Source: a virus
Reading direction: 5' to 3' (one strand)
Virus record (IMG/VR): IMGVR_UViG_3300029922_000148
Span: 1-40,171 of that record
Length of the DNA stretch: 40,171 nt
Each line of letters opens with the position of its first letter. Position 1 is the first letter of the stretch. A program made the position numbers and the translations under genes. Below, piece by piece: positions 23,394 through 31,204 of this stretch. The notes beneath the pieces were generated by a model. It made no database searches, was not told the origin of the DNA, and worked only from the letters and a program-made list of their open reading frames with translations.

Positions 23394-24115
23394 AAAGTTG
23401 GGAGTAAAAGTGGGATGAGTCCAAGCCTGAAATGGAGCGGCTTGCCGCCCATGTGAAGCATAAAGGTGTTTCGATCCCATTCCAAGAATTTCGGCACAGT
23501 ACGATGAAAACCGTCATGAATCCATGCGAGGTCTCCAAGCATTTTGGCGGGATTGGAAAATGGTCCGTGAAGCTTGACGCGAAGTCCGTAAGGATTTTGA
23601 TTGAGGATAGCTTGAGTTTTTTCGTAATGCTCTGGGGTATGAATTGGCCCGGGGTTAAGGCGTAAATAATCGTGGTGTGTTTTTGCTCCGCTCAGCAGGC
23701 AGCTAAAGCCGATTTGTTCGTTCGCGAATCGCCAAGTCATTGCGAGGATGCAATCGCCGATAATCTGCCTATTCGCTGGACAATTGCGAAGCAAGAGCCA
23801 GTCACCAAACACCACGCGAAAATCGAGTCCGCAAATGAAATCGAAGCCTTCGTCGATAAAATCCTCAATGCGATACTGCGGGCGCGTGATAAAGGCGTCG
23901 GTGCCCGTGAATAAAAACCAGTCATTGGCGGTCGCTTCCTCCATTTGGGCGACGAGAAAGGCGAGGCGATCCCACAGAATCTTTTTGGGTTCGCCGTGAA
24001 CGATGCAATGGGCCTGATAACCGTTTTTTTTGGCATAGGGCAGCTTATTGGCGAACCAGGTCAGGTCGGCAAGCGGCTGATATTCGGCTGACCAGGTGGA
24101 GACGAGATGGATCAT
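23390..24115 (-). CDS. GT34-like glycosyltransferase (241 aa)
   Basis: Shows the plan of galactosyl/mannosyltransferases of the GT34 (GMA12/MNN10) type: N-terminal strand MIHLVSTWSAEYQ, a region ILWDRLAFLVAQMEEATAND, the nucleotide-sugar motif WFLFTGTDAFITRP (D73), and a C-terminal RNTFMLHMGGKP with a His that normally binds metal. It transfers a hexose to an unknown acceptor. Third gene of the sugar island, coupled to its neighbours by ATGA overlaps. The DxD is reduced to TD, as in some relatives. Confidence 0.75.
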   Translation of the reverse strand: MIHLVSTWSAEYQPLADLTWFANKLPYAKKNGYQAHCIVHGEPKKILWDRLAFLVAQMEEATANDWFLFTGTDAFITRPQYRIEDFIDEGFDFICGLDFRVVFGDWLLLRNCPANRQIIGDCILAMTWRFANEQIGFSCLLSGAKTHHDYLRLNPGPIHTPEHYEKTQAILNQNPYGLRVKLHGPFSNPAKMLGDLAWIHDGFHRTVPKFLEWDRNTFMLHMGGKPLHFRLGLIPLLLPTL

Positions 24116-24768
24116 TTTCTCCCCGTAATAGACTTTGGCAAACCGATGTAAGTTCCGTCACCCACGAAGGGCAAATACGTGCTGATAATCTCGATTCGCT
24201 TTTGAGGCGTTCTGGCGTCCACGGCGTGCAAAATCCAGTCGCCTAATTTCCATTTGCCGGGGCCTGGTTGCCAGCACGAATTCATCTCTCGGGCTTCAAC
24301 GAGTCTAATGCCCGCTCGGACAAATTTATCGCATTGAATCAAGTCCCAAAGGTATGCCTGCCAAAGCCAGGGATAGGTCAACCAGGTTGATGCGTTTTCG
24401 ATCAGGATTCGGAGCAGGTTTTCGGAGTGCGAGCCTCGGGGCCAAATCATAACGTCGTTATTAATCGGCCACCAACTGATTTCTTCCTTGGCAACAATGA
24501 CGCGGGCGTCGTCATCCATCCGGTGCTCAATCTTGACCTGGTGATTCATAAATAGCACGTCACAACCCACGGTCATAACGACATCGTAACTCTCGTGAAG
24601 TTGAACAATATACCTGAGCCATTCAATATGGTTTACGTCTGAAAATTCAGCTTTGCGATTGATGAAATCGTAGCTGTGTCGCTCGCAATATTTTTCCTTG
24701 ACTGGAGCGGTAAGCGCATTGAGGTTAGCGATGTTGTCGCTCCAATTTGAGATGACGACAATTTTCAT
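24112..24768 (-). CDS. Second GT34-like glycosyltransferase (218 aa)
   Basis: Begins MKIVVISNWSDNIANLNALT with the early YCERHSYDFINRKAEF segment typical of GT34-like enzymes. YDVVMTVGCDVLFMN (61-75, D70) is the metal/nucleotide motif, and GDWILHAVDARTPQKRIEII near residue 176 supplies the C-terminal His. It is distantly similar in plan to the next gene, suggesting an old duplication or a paired sugar chain. Acts with the C-methyltransferase gene upstream; acceptor unknown. Confidence 0.75.
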   Translation of the reverse strand: MKIVVISNWSDNIANLNALTAPVKEKYCERHSYDFINRKAEFSDVNHIEWLRYIVQLHESYDVVMTVGCDVLFMNHQVKIEHRMDDDARVIVAKEEISWWPINNDVMIWPRGSHSENLLRILIENASTWLTYPWLWQAYLWDLIQCDKFVRAGIRLVEAREMNSCWQPGPGKWKLGDWILHAVDARTPQKRIEIISTYLPFVGDGTYIGLPKSITGRK

Positions 24769-24771
24769 CGG

Positions 24772-25929
24772 TCAGTAAAGTTTGATGATCTTGCCCTTGT
24801 AGCCCAGATCGAGCCTTAACTGTTGCTCGATTTCGTCCTGATAGACCTCGGAAGAGATGAGGATTTGTATCTTCGATTCCTCAATTATACGCATGGTTGT
24901 CAAGCTTGGGATTTCGATGGGCACTTGACGCGATCCGACTTTAAGCGTAAGTCCCTGATAATTAGTGTTTGTATCGAGAAAAAATTGGATGATGCATTTG
25001 TCCAACCCGCAGGCAGAAAGAAGGCGAAGTGTATGGGTGCCCGTTCCCCAAACTGCGATGGGGGTTCGATTGCGGACCAGTTCCCCGATTTTTTCGACAA
25101 CTGCTTCTTCCTTTTTCTTGGATTTAGCGATGTAAACTCCCACCTCTTTTCGCGCCTCATCATCCGAATAAATCTTTTTTGCTTGGGGCAAAAAGGCTAA
25201 GACGCTGAGGGTTGGTTCGATGGATTTTGGGCTGAGAAACCGATCAATTTGGTCAATATATGAAATCTGGAATCCGTGGCGCTCAAGTAGTAGTCTGATC
25301 GATGTCGGGGAAAAATAGTTGATGTGCTCCATGGAGAATAGGCCGAAACCGGCTCCGTTGGTTTCGTGGTATCTGGTCACGTCGGGCACTTCGATGTATA
25401 ATCGCGATCCGAAAGCCATGCGAGCCTTGATGGCTGAGAGGAAAGGGCCAACGTCGCGAATATGCTCCAGGACGCTCGTGCAACATGTCAGGTCGAAAAG
25501 GGTATTGATTTCCGCACTCATCTCGTCGCGACCAATGTCGAAACCGAATAGGTGCTTGCAACCGTGCTTGCCAAACTCGGCAAGTAATCCACCCGCCGCG
25601 CATCCCGCGTCACGAATCATGGCCTCTCCGCGCTGAGTATAGCGAATCAATTTTGAAACAATGTCGCGATACCGCAACACATCGACTTCACGAGGCACAC
25701 CCGCATATTTGGACATACGAGCATAGTATCGGTCGAAATCCGACTGCTCAGGAATGCCGTCAGCGAAAATACATCCGCATTCGAGGCACTGGACAATGTT
25801 ATACCCGTCAAGCAACGAATTATGCGAGAAGGTCGCGAATTCCTGTCGGAAGATGAAATCGCGGCTGGTAGCAGCAAGACAGATGGGGCAAGGACGACTT
25901 TTCTCGGATTGAATTTCTTCTGCGGTCAT
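24772..25929 (-). CDS. NDP-sugar C-methyltransferase-like SAM enzyme (385 aa)
   Basis: Three-domain layout of the TylC3/NovU type. N-terminal zinc domain: CPIC (14-17) and CLEC (48-51). Middle SAM-binding domain: MIRDAGCAAGGLLAEFG (motif I, 104-120), acidic FGFDIG, and CCTSVLEHI (149-157). C-terminal domain: TPIAVWGTGTHTLRLLSACG, as in the Methyltransf_14 region. Such enzymes methylate a sugar-ring carbon of a dTDP- or GDP-keto sugar. An AGGAGATC site precedes the ATG. With two glycosyltransferases downstream, it implies a methylated sugar placed on phage or host material. Confidence 0.85.
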   Translation of the reverse strand: MTAEEIQSEKSRPCPICLAATSRDFIFRQEFATFSHNSLLDGYNIVQCLECGCIFADGIPEQSDFDRYYARMSKYAGVPREVDVLRYRDIVSKLIRYTQRGEAMIRDAGCAAGGLLAEFGKHGCKHLFGFDIGRDEMSAEINTLFDLTCCTSVLEHIRDVGPFLSAIKARMAFGSRLYIEVPDVTRYHETNGAGFGLFSMEHINYFSPTSIRLLLERHGFQISYIDQIDRFLSPKSIEPTLSVLAFLPQAKKIYSDDEARKEVGVYIAKSKKKEEAVVEKIGELVRNRTPIAVWGTGTHTLRLLSACGLDKCIIQFFLDTNTNYQGLTLKVGSRQVPIEIPSLTTMRIIEESKIQILISSEVYQDEIEQQLRLDLGYKGKIIKLY

Positions 25930-26054
25930 GATCTCCTTTTGCTCCTGGCCTTTTTCAGGTTTTCGGTTATGGCGGCGAGTTTCAATGGGCTTTTGGAAAG
26001 CCCTCCCTTCCGCCCAATTTTGGCGAGGTATTTTTTGATCTCAGCTTTGCTCAC
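25926..26054 (-). CDS. Small basic IGR(R/K)GG protein, copy 2 (42 aa)
   Basis: Paralogue of the 57-aa product at 9060-9233: (M)SKAEIKKYLAKIGRKGG, then NLKKARSKRRS. The start is placed at GTG 26054 because it aligns with the start of the other copy; a TTG at 26123 would add 23 residues not shared by the paralogue. It ends inside the ribosome site and ATGA overlap of the methyltransferase gene, so it probably leads the sugar operon. Its basic charge suggests nucleic-acid binding. Confidence 0.55.
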   Translation of the reverse strand: MSKAEIKKYLAKIGRKGGLSKSPLKLAAITENLKKARSKRRS

Positions 26055-26128
26055 TGACGGTATGATGCCCAAAGGCGCTTTGCCGCGCAAGCCCAAACTG
26101 AGTGTCAGGAGGATGTCGCACAAATGAC

Positions 26129-26250
26129 ACTATGTACTACATCAAGACAGTGCATTACACTCTGAGATTTGCTAGCTTGCGTAAGTCGTTGTAGGACAGA
26201 GTGCCATTTTCTTATAAAAGTTGGCACGGCCATTGCGTACATAGTACTAT
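26129..26250. promoter_or_regulatory. Divergent promoter/operator region
   Basis: Separates leftward and rightward genes. ACTATGTAC at 26129-26137 recurs inverted as GTACATAGT at 26237-26245, where it runs into the perfect palindrome CATAGTACTATG (26239-26250). CACTCTG (26158) pairs with CAGAGTG (26197). GTGCCA (26201) and TGGCAC (26222-26227) frame TTATAA. Rightward promoters: TTGTAG, 17 bases, TTATAA; and TTGGCA, 18 bases, TACTAT, the latter inside the palindrome. The HTH protein at the end of the rightward operon is a natural candidate repressor. Confidence 0.6.
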
Positions 26251-26287
26251 GCGAGAGATTAACCAACTCGCAAAAAGGAAACAAAAT

Positions 26288-26473
26288 ATGACAACCGATG
26301 AAATCAGAGCAACGCCAGATGGTGGAAAAATCTACCTGCGCTTTTACGACATTTACGCCGAAGTTATTCACAAAAACCGATTAGGAGTTTGGGTTTTGCC
26401 CGAACAATCCAACGAGTGGTATGGCATTGTTGCGGGAAAAGACTTTTTCGTTCGCAACAACAACCTTTATTAA
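26288..26473 (+). CDS. Small hypothetical protein, first rightward gene (61 aa)
   Basis: Begins MTTDEIRATPDGGKIYLRFY and contains a compact aromatic-rich domain (RLGVWVLPEQSNEWYGIVAG). AAGGAAAC precedes the ATG; an earlier ATG at 26249 lies in the promoter palindrome and is unlikely. The leader (AAACAAAATATGACAA) is almost repeated before the next gene. Function unknown. Confidence 0.6.
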   Translation: MTTDEIRATPDGGKIYLRFYDIYAEVIHKNRLGVWVLPEQSNEWYGIVAGKDFFVRNNNLY

Positions 26474-26495
26474 CCACCTCAAAAAGAAACAAAAT

Positions 26496-26810
26496 ATGAC
26501 AAATACTACTGCCATGAAAACAAAACTGATTATCTCCACCACGCCAGATGCCTACGGTATCTCTACGGATGCGGATATTGCAGCCGTACAAAATCGCCTC
26601 AAACACGTCGCTGACAAGATGCGATGGGACTGGGAAATGCGAGACACGCAACTGAGTGAACAGGATGAACAGGAAACTGACGGCGGCGCGACAGATCGCG
26701 CTTGGGAGCTTTGCATGGAATGCGAGCATCCGCGTAAAACCGACTCGCCTAAACTGTTGGCGGCGGTGGCTCAGGCAGCGGAACTCTATCCCCTGACTGG
26801 AGCGTACTAA
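26496..26810 (+). CDS. Hypothetical acidic protein (104 aa)
   Basis: Begins MTNTTAMKTKLIISTTPDAY; the middle is acidic and helical (LKHVADKMRWDWEMRDTQLS) and contains two Cys in LCMECEHP. Rightward operon, second gene, preceded by the A-rich leader AAAGAAACAAAATATGACAA. Unrecognised. Confidence 0.6.
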   Translation: MTNTTAMKTKLIISTTPDAYGISTDADIAAVQNRLKHVADKMRWDWEMRDTQLSEQDEQETDGGATDRAWELCMECEHPRKTDSPKLLAAVAQAAELYPLTGAY

Positions 26811-26863
26811 TCGTGACTGCCGCCGAATACAAAGATAATAACAAGCAACCAAAGAAAGAAAAT

Positions 26864-27247
26864 ATGAAGACTACAACTATTAAATGCACTGGCGGACTTT
26901 TTAGCTTCAAACTCCACACGCACCAATTTTGGATGACGATTTGCGATGATGTGTTTTTGGACAAGGCTGACATGGACGAAAAAATTGCGGCGAAATGTGA
27001 AGAGGGATGGGATGATGATCGCGGAGGTCACTCTGGCCCGACTACCCGCATAACCGTTAGAAAAGCCTCTTTTGAAATCGTGCTGCCAGATGGCCAGAAA
27101 ATCGAGGTTGAGCAAGACGAAGAAGCGGAATCGCTCGTAGATCGCCTGACCTTCGACTATGAGATGAGCGACCAGCAGGCGGAAGAGGTTGCGAAGGATA
27201 TTCGCAATGGGATTGACACCGAAATTGATCGTCTGGAGGTCGTATGA
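26864..27247 (+). CDS. Hypothetical acidic protein (127 aa)
   Basis: Begins MKTTTIKCTGGLFSFKLHTH and is strongly acidic towards the C-terminus (EVEQDEEAESLVDRLTFDYE). An alternative GTG start at 26813 would add 17 residues (MTAAEYKDNNKQ) that resemble the start of the next gene; the AAAGAAAG before ATG 26864 favours the shorter form. Ends with an ATGA overlap onto the HTH gene. An acidic partner of a DNA-binding protein, possibly a DNA mimic, is conceivable but unproven. Confidence 0.6.
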   Translation: MKTTTIKCTGGLFSFKLHTHQFWMTICDDVFLDKADMDEKIAAKCEEGWDDDRGGHSGPTTRITVRKASFEIVLPDGQKIEVEQDEEAESLVDRLTFDYEMSDQQAEEVAKDIRNGIDTEIDRLEVV

Positions 27248-27426
27248 CCTCCTCCGAATACAAAGCGGCCCGATCAAAAATCGGGTCGCAGGCGGCGGTA
27301 GCGAAGCTCCTGGGCGTGTCGCTATCGTGCCTGAGCAAGCGGGAGCAGGGTACGCGCGTGATCAACGAAGAAGCGCGACTTGCGATCCTGGCGGTCAATG
27401 ACAAGCGCTACGGCGCGGGGTCGTAG
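27244..27426 (+). CDS. Cro/CI-type helix-turn-helix regulator (60 aa)
   Basis: GSQAAVAKLLGVSLSCLSKR EQGTRVINEEARLAI (about residues 14-48) is a classical helix-turn-helix of the Cro/CI class: QAAVAKLLGVS is helix 2 with turn, and SCLSKREQG the recognition helix. Single small domain, translationally coupled to the previous gene. It ends convergently with the DnaB gene, overlapping its 3' end by 19 bases. It may bind the inverted repeats at 26129-26250 and control its own operon; this is inference. Confidence 0.8.
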   Translation: MTSSEYKAARSKIGSQAAVAKLLGVSLSCLSKREQGTRVINEEARLAILAVNDKRYGAGS

Positions 27427-28739
27427 AGGGGGCGCTGAGCCGGAAGTTGGAAATCCTCGAAACGATGGCGAGCCATGTCAAAGATCATGACGATTTCTCC
27501 AGCGGCTCCGTTGCGGTATTTTGCGACATCCACGACGACATGGGGCTTGAGCGATTCATCGTCCGGCGTCTTTTTTCGCAGCACGATAACCACGTCGGCA
27601 TCGTTGCCTATGCTGTCAGACTCGCGCAGATTGTGAAGCCCCTGCTTGCCCCCGGCGTCGAGCCTGTTCAGTTGCGATCCAACAAGGATGGCGATGCCAA
27701 ATTCCAGCGTCAATCCCTTGATGGTTCTGGACACCTCAGCCAGGGCTTGCTCGCGGTTGCCGTACTTTGTTTCGAGCGATTTAGCCAGTTGCAAATAGTC
27801 CAGCATGATTACCTTGCAACCCTTGGCGACGAGGGCGCGAATAGATCGTCGTATTTTGTTGATGTCGAATCCCGCGCCGCACTCGATGAACATCGGCCAT
27901 TTTGAGGCCTCGGTCTCGCTGGAGTAGACCCTATCCCATTCCGGCAAAGTCATGGGAGCGTGGAAGCGACGGGAATCGATTGAAGCTTCATCGGCCATAA
28001 GTCGCTCGATCATCATGCCTTCGGTCATTTCGAGTTGGAGAATACCCACCGGCACGCCCCTTTTTGCGATGTTGCGAATAGCACAAAACATGAAATCGCT
28101 CTTGCCTGACCCCGGCCTGCCCGCAATCACGTGCATTCCCTCCGGCATCAAACCCCCATTCATAGCGTCAAATTCGCGGAAACCGGTGGCCAATCTACTC
28201 TGAATTTCTCCTAATTGCACTTTTCGTTGCTGCTCAGTCCACCTACTTATCGATTCCCCCACAATAGAGATTTTTTCGGACGTGTCGTGGTTTCGCGTAA
28301 TTTTTATGATTTGCGCTTCCGAGCGTGCTAACATTTCTGAGATTTCTCCAATACCATCCTCGCTTATTTCAGTTAAAATCTTCGAACATGTGTGAGAAAG
28401 AGCGCGGATGAGACTGAATGATTTTATCTCTCGCGCGTAATGAGCTACGTTTGATGACGACGCATAGGCTGTGAGAATTTCCGCGAGGATACCGGGGCTT
28501 CCAACGCTTTCCGCTGTGCCACGCGAGACAAGGCACCCATGAAGAGCCAGAACTTCAATCGGTTTTTTATCAGAAGCTAGAGAAATTAGAGAAGAAAAAA
28601 TCTCGCGATGAGAAGGCACAAAAAAATCATCCACTCCTACCAAAGCCAAAACCTCCTCTATAACGGAGGGATCGCCCAACACGGAACCAAGCACAGCCTT
28701 CTCAGACTCCTCTGAATATGCAACCCTCATTGCGCCCAC
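27408..28739 (-). CDS. Replicative DNA helicase, DnaB type (443 aa)
   Basis: N-terminal DnaB domain (SEKAVLGSVLGDPSVIEEVL ... FVPSHREIFSSLISLA) followed by the RecA-like ATPase with Walker A GRPGSGKS (207-214), Walker B VIMLDYLQL (310-318), the SQLNR motif and the RESDSIGNDADVV arginine-finger region, then AKYRNGAAG. Length is normal. It unwinds the phage DNA at the fork as a hexamer. Two ATG codons three residues apart could start it. Neighbours are the replication-initiator-like gene and methyltransferases upstream. Confidence 0.95.
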   Translation of the reverse strand: MGAMRVAYSEESEKAVLGSVLGDPSVIEEVLALVGVDDFFVPSHREIFSSLISLASDKKPIEVLALHGCLVSRGTAESVGSPGILAEILTAYASSSNVAHYAREIKSFSLIRALSHTCSKILTEISEDGIGEISEMLARSEAQIIKITRNHDTSEKISIVGESISRWTEQQRKVQLGEIQSRLATGFREFDAMNGGLMPEGMHVIAGRPGSGKSDFMFCAIRNIAKRGVPVGILQLEMTEGMMIERLMADEASIDSRRFHAPMTLPEWDRVYSSETEASKWPMFIECGAGFDINKIRRSIRALVAKGCKVIMLDYLQLAKSLETKYGNREQALAEVSRTIKGLTLEFGIAILVGSQLNRLDAGGKQGLHNLRESDSIGNDADVVIVLRKKTPDDESLKPHVVVDVAKYRNGAAGEIVMIFDMARHRFEDFQLPAQRPLYDPAP

Positions 28740-28808
28740 TCCTTGTTATGCGAGATTACAACAACAGATTTCACAGCGTCACCTCACCTGAATCAGTGAT
28801 CACCATGA

Positions 28809-29531
28809 TTACTCCTTCGCGGCGAGCATGCGGTCCACGAGGTCAAGAGCGCTGACCTGCTGGTCAGCGCGAATCTTACGAGCCACCGCCGCCCCCTCCG
28901 CCTCCGCCGCCGCCTCCGCCACCGCCACCACCGTCGCCGCCACCTCCGCCACCGCCGCCCCCTCCGCCACCGCCACCTCCGCCACCGCCGTCGCCGCCAC
29001 CGCCGTCGCCGTCGCCGTCGCCGCCGCCGCCGTCGCCACCGCCCAATAGCTATACGGCCATCCTGATTTGCGGCGCGCGAAGCGCGCCGCCTCAAGAGCT
29101 TTGTCCAGAACAGGTCGAGCGATGGCGAGGGTGTCGAGATCGGTGATTGGCGCGATCTTGCTCAAGGCCGTCGCATGCGCGGCGAGCTTCGCGGCCCGAA
29201 GGGCAATCGGTACGGCGACGCGGATCGACCAATCCAACGCCAGGTAGGCGCGAATGCGCTCGACTTTCGGCGTGCTCTTGCTGCCGATTAGAGGCACGAT
29301 AAAGCGCTTGAGTTGCTGGCGCTCGGTGTCGTTCATTTGGTCGTTCAAGCGGCGAAGCATGGCGGAGACGACCGGGCAAGCGCACTCGGGGTGATCGCTG
29401 TGAGATTCCTTCGCCAGGAAGGCGACGGCTTCCATGATGCACAATCCTTTGTCGGGGCTGGAATGACTGCCTTTGGCAAGGCAGAGGGTTTCGAGGTTGA
29501 GCGGGGATTCGATTTTTGGGGGGGTTTTCAT
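28809..29531 (-). CDS. Imm5-like alanine-repeat protein (240 aa)
   Basis: Begins MKTPPKIESPLNLETLCLAK (another ATG lies at 29558). Residues to about 150 are a conserved helical domain (LCIMEAVAFLAKESHSDHPE, then CPVVSAMLRRLNDQM and RQQLKRFIVPLIGS) well known in hypothetical phage and actinobacterial proteins and related to predicted Imm5 immunity proteins. Then follows an Ala/Val/Thr/Glu tract (about 172-224) and a terminal helix (SALDLVDRMLAAKE). The tract is encoded by a GCC-type triplet repeat. In relatives this part contains Ala-Ala-(Tyr/Asp) repeats, so here it seems expanded or simplified. Role unknown. Confidence 0.7.
   Translation of the reverse strand: MKTPPKIESPLNLETLCLAKGSHSSPDKGLCIMEAVAFLAKESHSDHPECACPVVSAMLRRLNDQMNDTERQQLKRFIVPLIGSKSTPKVERIRAYLALDWSIRVAVPIALRAAKLAAHATALSKIAPITDLDTLAIARPVLDKALEAARFARRKSGWPYSYWAVATAAAATATATAVAATAVAEVAVAEGAAVAEVAATVVAVAEAAAEAEGAAVARKIRADQQVSALDLVDRMLAAKE
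28882..29044. repeat. GCC/GTC/CCG trinucleotide microsatellite within the Imm5-like gene
   Basis: About 160 bases made almost solely of CCGCC-, CCACC- and GTCGCC-type triplets on the plus strand (GGC/GGT/GGA/GAC on the minus strand). It codes for the Ala/Val/Thr/Glu tract. All frames are open, which yields an artefactual Arg/Trp-rich ORF. It is a candidate for slippage-driven length variation. Confidence 0.85.
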
Positions 29532-29544
29532 GGTGTTTTTTTTC

Positions 29545-30168
29545 TTAGAGGTTTTCATGGATGTTTTTAGCGGCATTAAGGATGTGTAGACCAACGGTTG
29601 GGTGAACGCAGTTACGAAGAATCTGAGCAGGGCAATGGCTTCCATTGTGGTAAATGTTTTCCTCATAATGGATGTCAAGCCAGTCCATGAGTATTTTCTT
29701 CCCCGCCAGATTGCAAAGATTGATAAAATTAGCCGGAGCCTTTGGCTCCTCGAATCCTGGGATGTCGAAGTTAGACCAATAAAGATGCCTGCCAATTTGG
29801 GCCGTGGGTGAAATGAGCGGCTTGTAGTAGGGAATCACATTCTCGATAACCCAAGGGCATCGCGCAAAGTTTTGAAGGAAGATGATCTCCTGATAGAGCG
29901 ACATGTCGGGGTAGGCTTTCGGCTTGTGACGTGACGCCTTAACCATTCTTCCATGACTTTGACATGGGGGACTCGACCAAATGAACCCGAAGCGCCCTGA
30001 ATGCTCGAAAAGGTATTTGTGGGCGTCATCTTCAACCATGAGGTCATGGGGATAAAGCCGACGATAAACGTCCGCTATTTGAGGATCGTGTTCTACGGAT
30101 ACAACCTCGACGCCATCCCATAGCTTCCGGTTCCCGCCAAGCCCCGCATATAAGTTAAGTATTTTCAT
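29545..30168 (-). CDS. C5-cytosine DNA methyltransferase, short form (207 aa)
   Basis: Begins MKILNLYAGLGGNRKLWDGV (SAM motif I region with AGLGGN), then VEHDPQIADVYRRLYPHD (motif II-III), IWSSPPCQSHG (motif IV, catalytic Cys) and WVIENVIPYY (motif VI, ENV). Lacks a long target-recognition region, as do several short phage enzymes. It would methylate cytosines in phage DNA, commonly to escape host restriction. No restriction partner is nearby. An AGAG site precedes the ATG. Confidence 0.85.
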   Translation of the reverse strand: MKILNLYAGLGGNRKLWDGVEVVSVEHDPQIADVYRRLYPHDLMVEDDAHKYLFEHSGRFGFIWSSPPCQSHGRMVKASRHKPKAYPDMSLYQEIIFLQNFARCPWVIENVIPYYKPLISPTAQIGRHLYWSNFDIPGFEEPKAPANFINLCNLAGKKILMDWLDIHYEENIYHNGSHCPAQILRNCVHPTVGLHILNAAKNIHENL

Positions 30169-30238
30169 CGCTCTATTCTCGCATCAGTTGACTTACCTTT
30201 TTGATTAGAACGGTTGTTCGACCGTGGTGGGTTTGACT

Positions 30239-31042
30239 TCACAAAGTAACCTCCGGGGGCGGAGCGGTGCGGAGCTTTTCGGGGTTGTTTGGTTTGGATT
30301 TGAACGATCCTCTCTCGAATTGTCCTTGGCGACTCTTCCAAGAGCGCTGAAGAGCCTTCCAGTCAACGCACGGGCCGTCCTTTAGCATCCATCCTCTGGC
30401 CTCGTAATGGTCGTAAAAAGCCTTTGACTCGGATTCGCTCAGTCCGCATGTCGGACTTTTCCCGTAGGCGATTGCCTCCGTCTCAGTTTTTGGATGCGAG
30501 GGCGACCGACTCCCCTGTCTTTTTTCTGCTTCTGCTTCTGCTTCTGCTTCTGCTTGTGTTATGGGCGTAACAATAACGCCGTTACGCTTGTTACTTTCCG
30601 TTACACCCAACATTTTAGCCTCGGCTTTTCGTGCGCGGTATCTAGCCTGCCTCACGGCGTTGGAGTAATCCTTCTGCCGGTATTTATCGTAGTTCAACAA
30701 AATGAAACCTCCATCGACGCGGACCAGTCGCCTACCTTCGAAATCCGGCGTCCTGCTTTCACTTTCAGGAGCGCCTAGCCTTTCCAGAGCGGCAAGTCCA
30801 AGTTCTTGTGTTATTCCACTCTGACGCACGATTCCAACACCGGCGGCCTCGACAAAGCCATACCAGCCAGGAGGCACGAAAAAACCGGTTTGGCGCAAGG
30901 TGCGAACTTCGTATTGCGGAACCGCCTCTAAAAGCTCATGTGGTGAGGCCATGAGCAACGCCGTGATGAAAACAGTTCTGGCGTCCGCGTCCAACCAGAG
31001 TGTTGAGTTTAGAATGCCACAATCCAGCTTTACGAATGCCAT
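30239..31042 (-). CDS. Phage replication-initiator-like protein (267 aa)
   Basis: The N-terminal domain MAFVKLDCGILNSTLWLDAD ... VFITALLMASP and the strand FILLNYDKYRQKDYSNAVRQ match phage replisome-organiser/winged-helix proteins. A linker holds AEAEAEAEAEK, encoded by a TCTGCT microsatellite. The C-terminal FYDHYEARGWMLKDGPCVDW KALQRSW is the tail domain seen in many O-like replication proteins that recruit the helicase. It lies upstream of the DnaB gene in the same direction. Exact family unconfirmed. Confidence 0.65.
   Translation of the reverse strand: MAFVKLDCGILNSTLWLDADARTVFITALLMASPHELLEAVPQYEVRTLRQTGFFVPPGWYGFVEAAGVGIVRQSGITQELGLAALERLGAPESESRTPDFEGRRLVRVDGGFILLNYDKYRQKDYSNAVRQARYRARKAEAKMLGVTESNKRNGVIVTPITQAEAEAEAEAEKRQGSRSPSHPKTETEAIAYGKSPTCGLSESESKAFYDHYEARGWMLKDGPCVDWKALQRSWKSRQGQFERGSFKSKPNNPEKLRTAPPPEVTL
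30525..30554. repeat. Five tandem TCTGCT hexamers
   Basis: Perfect 6-base repeat on the plus strand, coding for the AEAEAEAEAE linker of the replication-initiator-like protein. A change in copy number would keep the frame. Confidence 0.8.
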
Positions 31043-31084
31043 AAAGTAACGATGTAACGGCGTTTGGCGTAAGTCAAGCCCAAC

Positions 31085-31204
31085 CTAATGCGTTCCTTTT
31101 CGGTACGGGTGGGCGCACCGCACACAACGATGGCCAGCGGCTTCTACGGCCCGAGCCTGAACAGCCTTCCAATCCTTCGTGTATTCGCCGCTAAAACGAT
31201 TCAT
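31085..31204 (-). CDS. Truncated HNH-like zinc protein (39 aa)
   Basis: ATG 31204 has GGAG seven bases upstream and overlaps the stop of the 37-aa gene (ATGA). The product is MNRFSGEYTKDWKAVQARAV followed by EAAGHRCVRCAHPYRKGTH and TAG. This equals the N-terminal part of phage HNH nucleases whose first zinc knuckle is CVRC, but the catalytic His-Asn-His part is absent. It could be a remnant or a minimal zinc-knuckle protein. Confidence 0.5.
   Translation of the reverse strand: MNRFSGEYTKDWKAVQARAVEAAGHRCVRCAHPYRKGTH

Noticed and set aside
28793-29095. ORF of almost pure Arg and Trp
   Set aside because: Other-frame reading of the GCC triplet tract.
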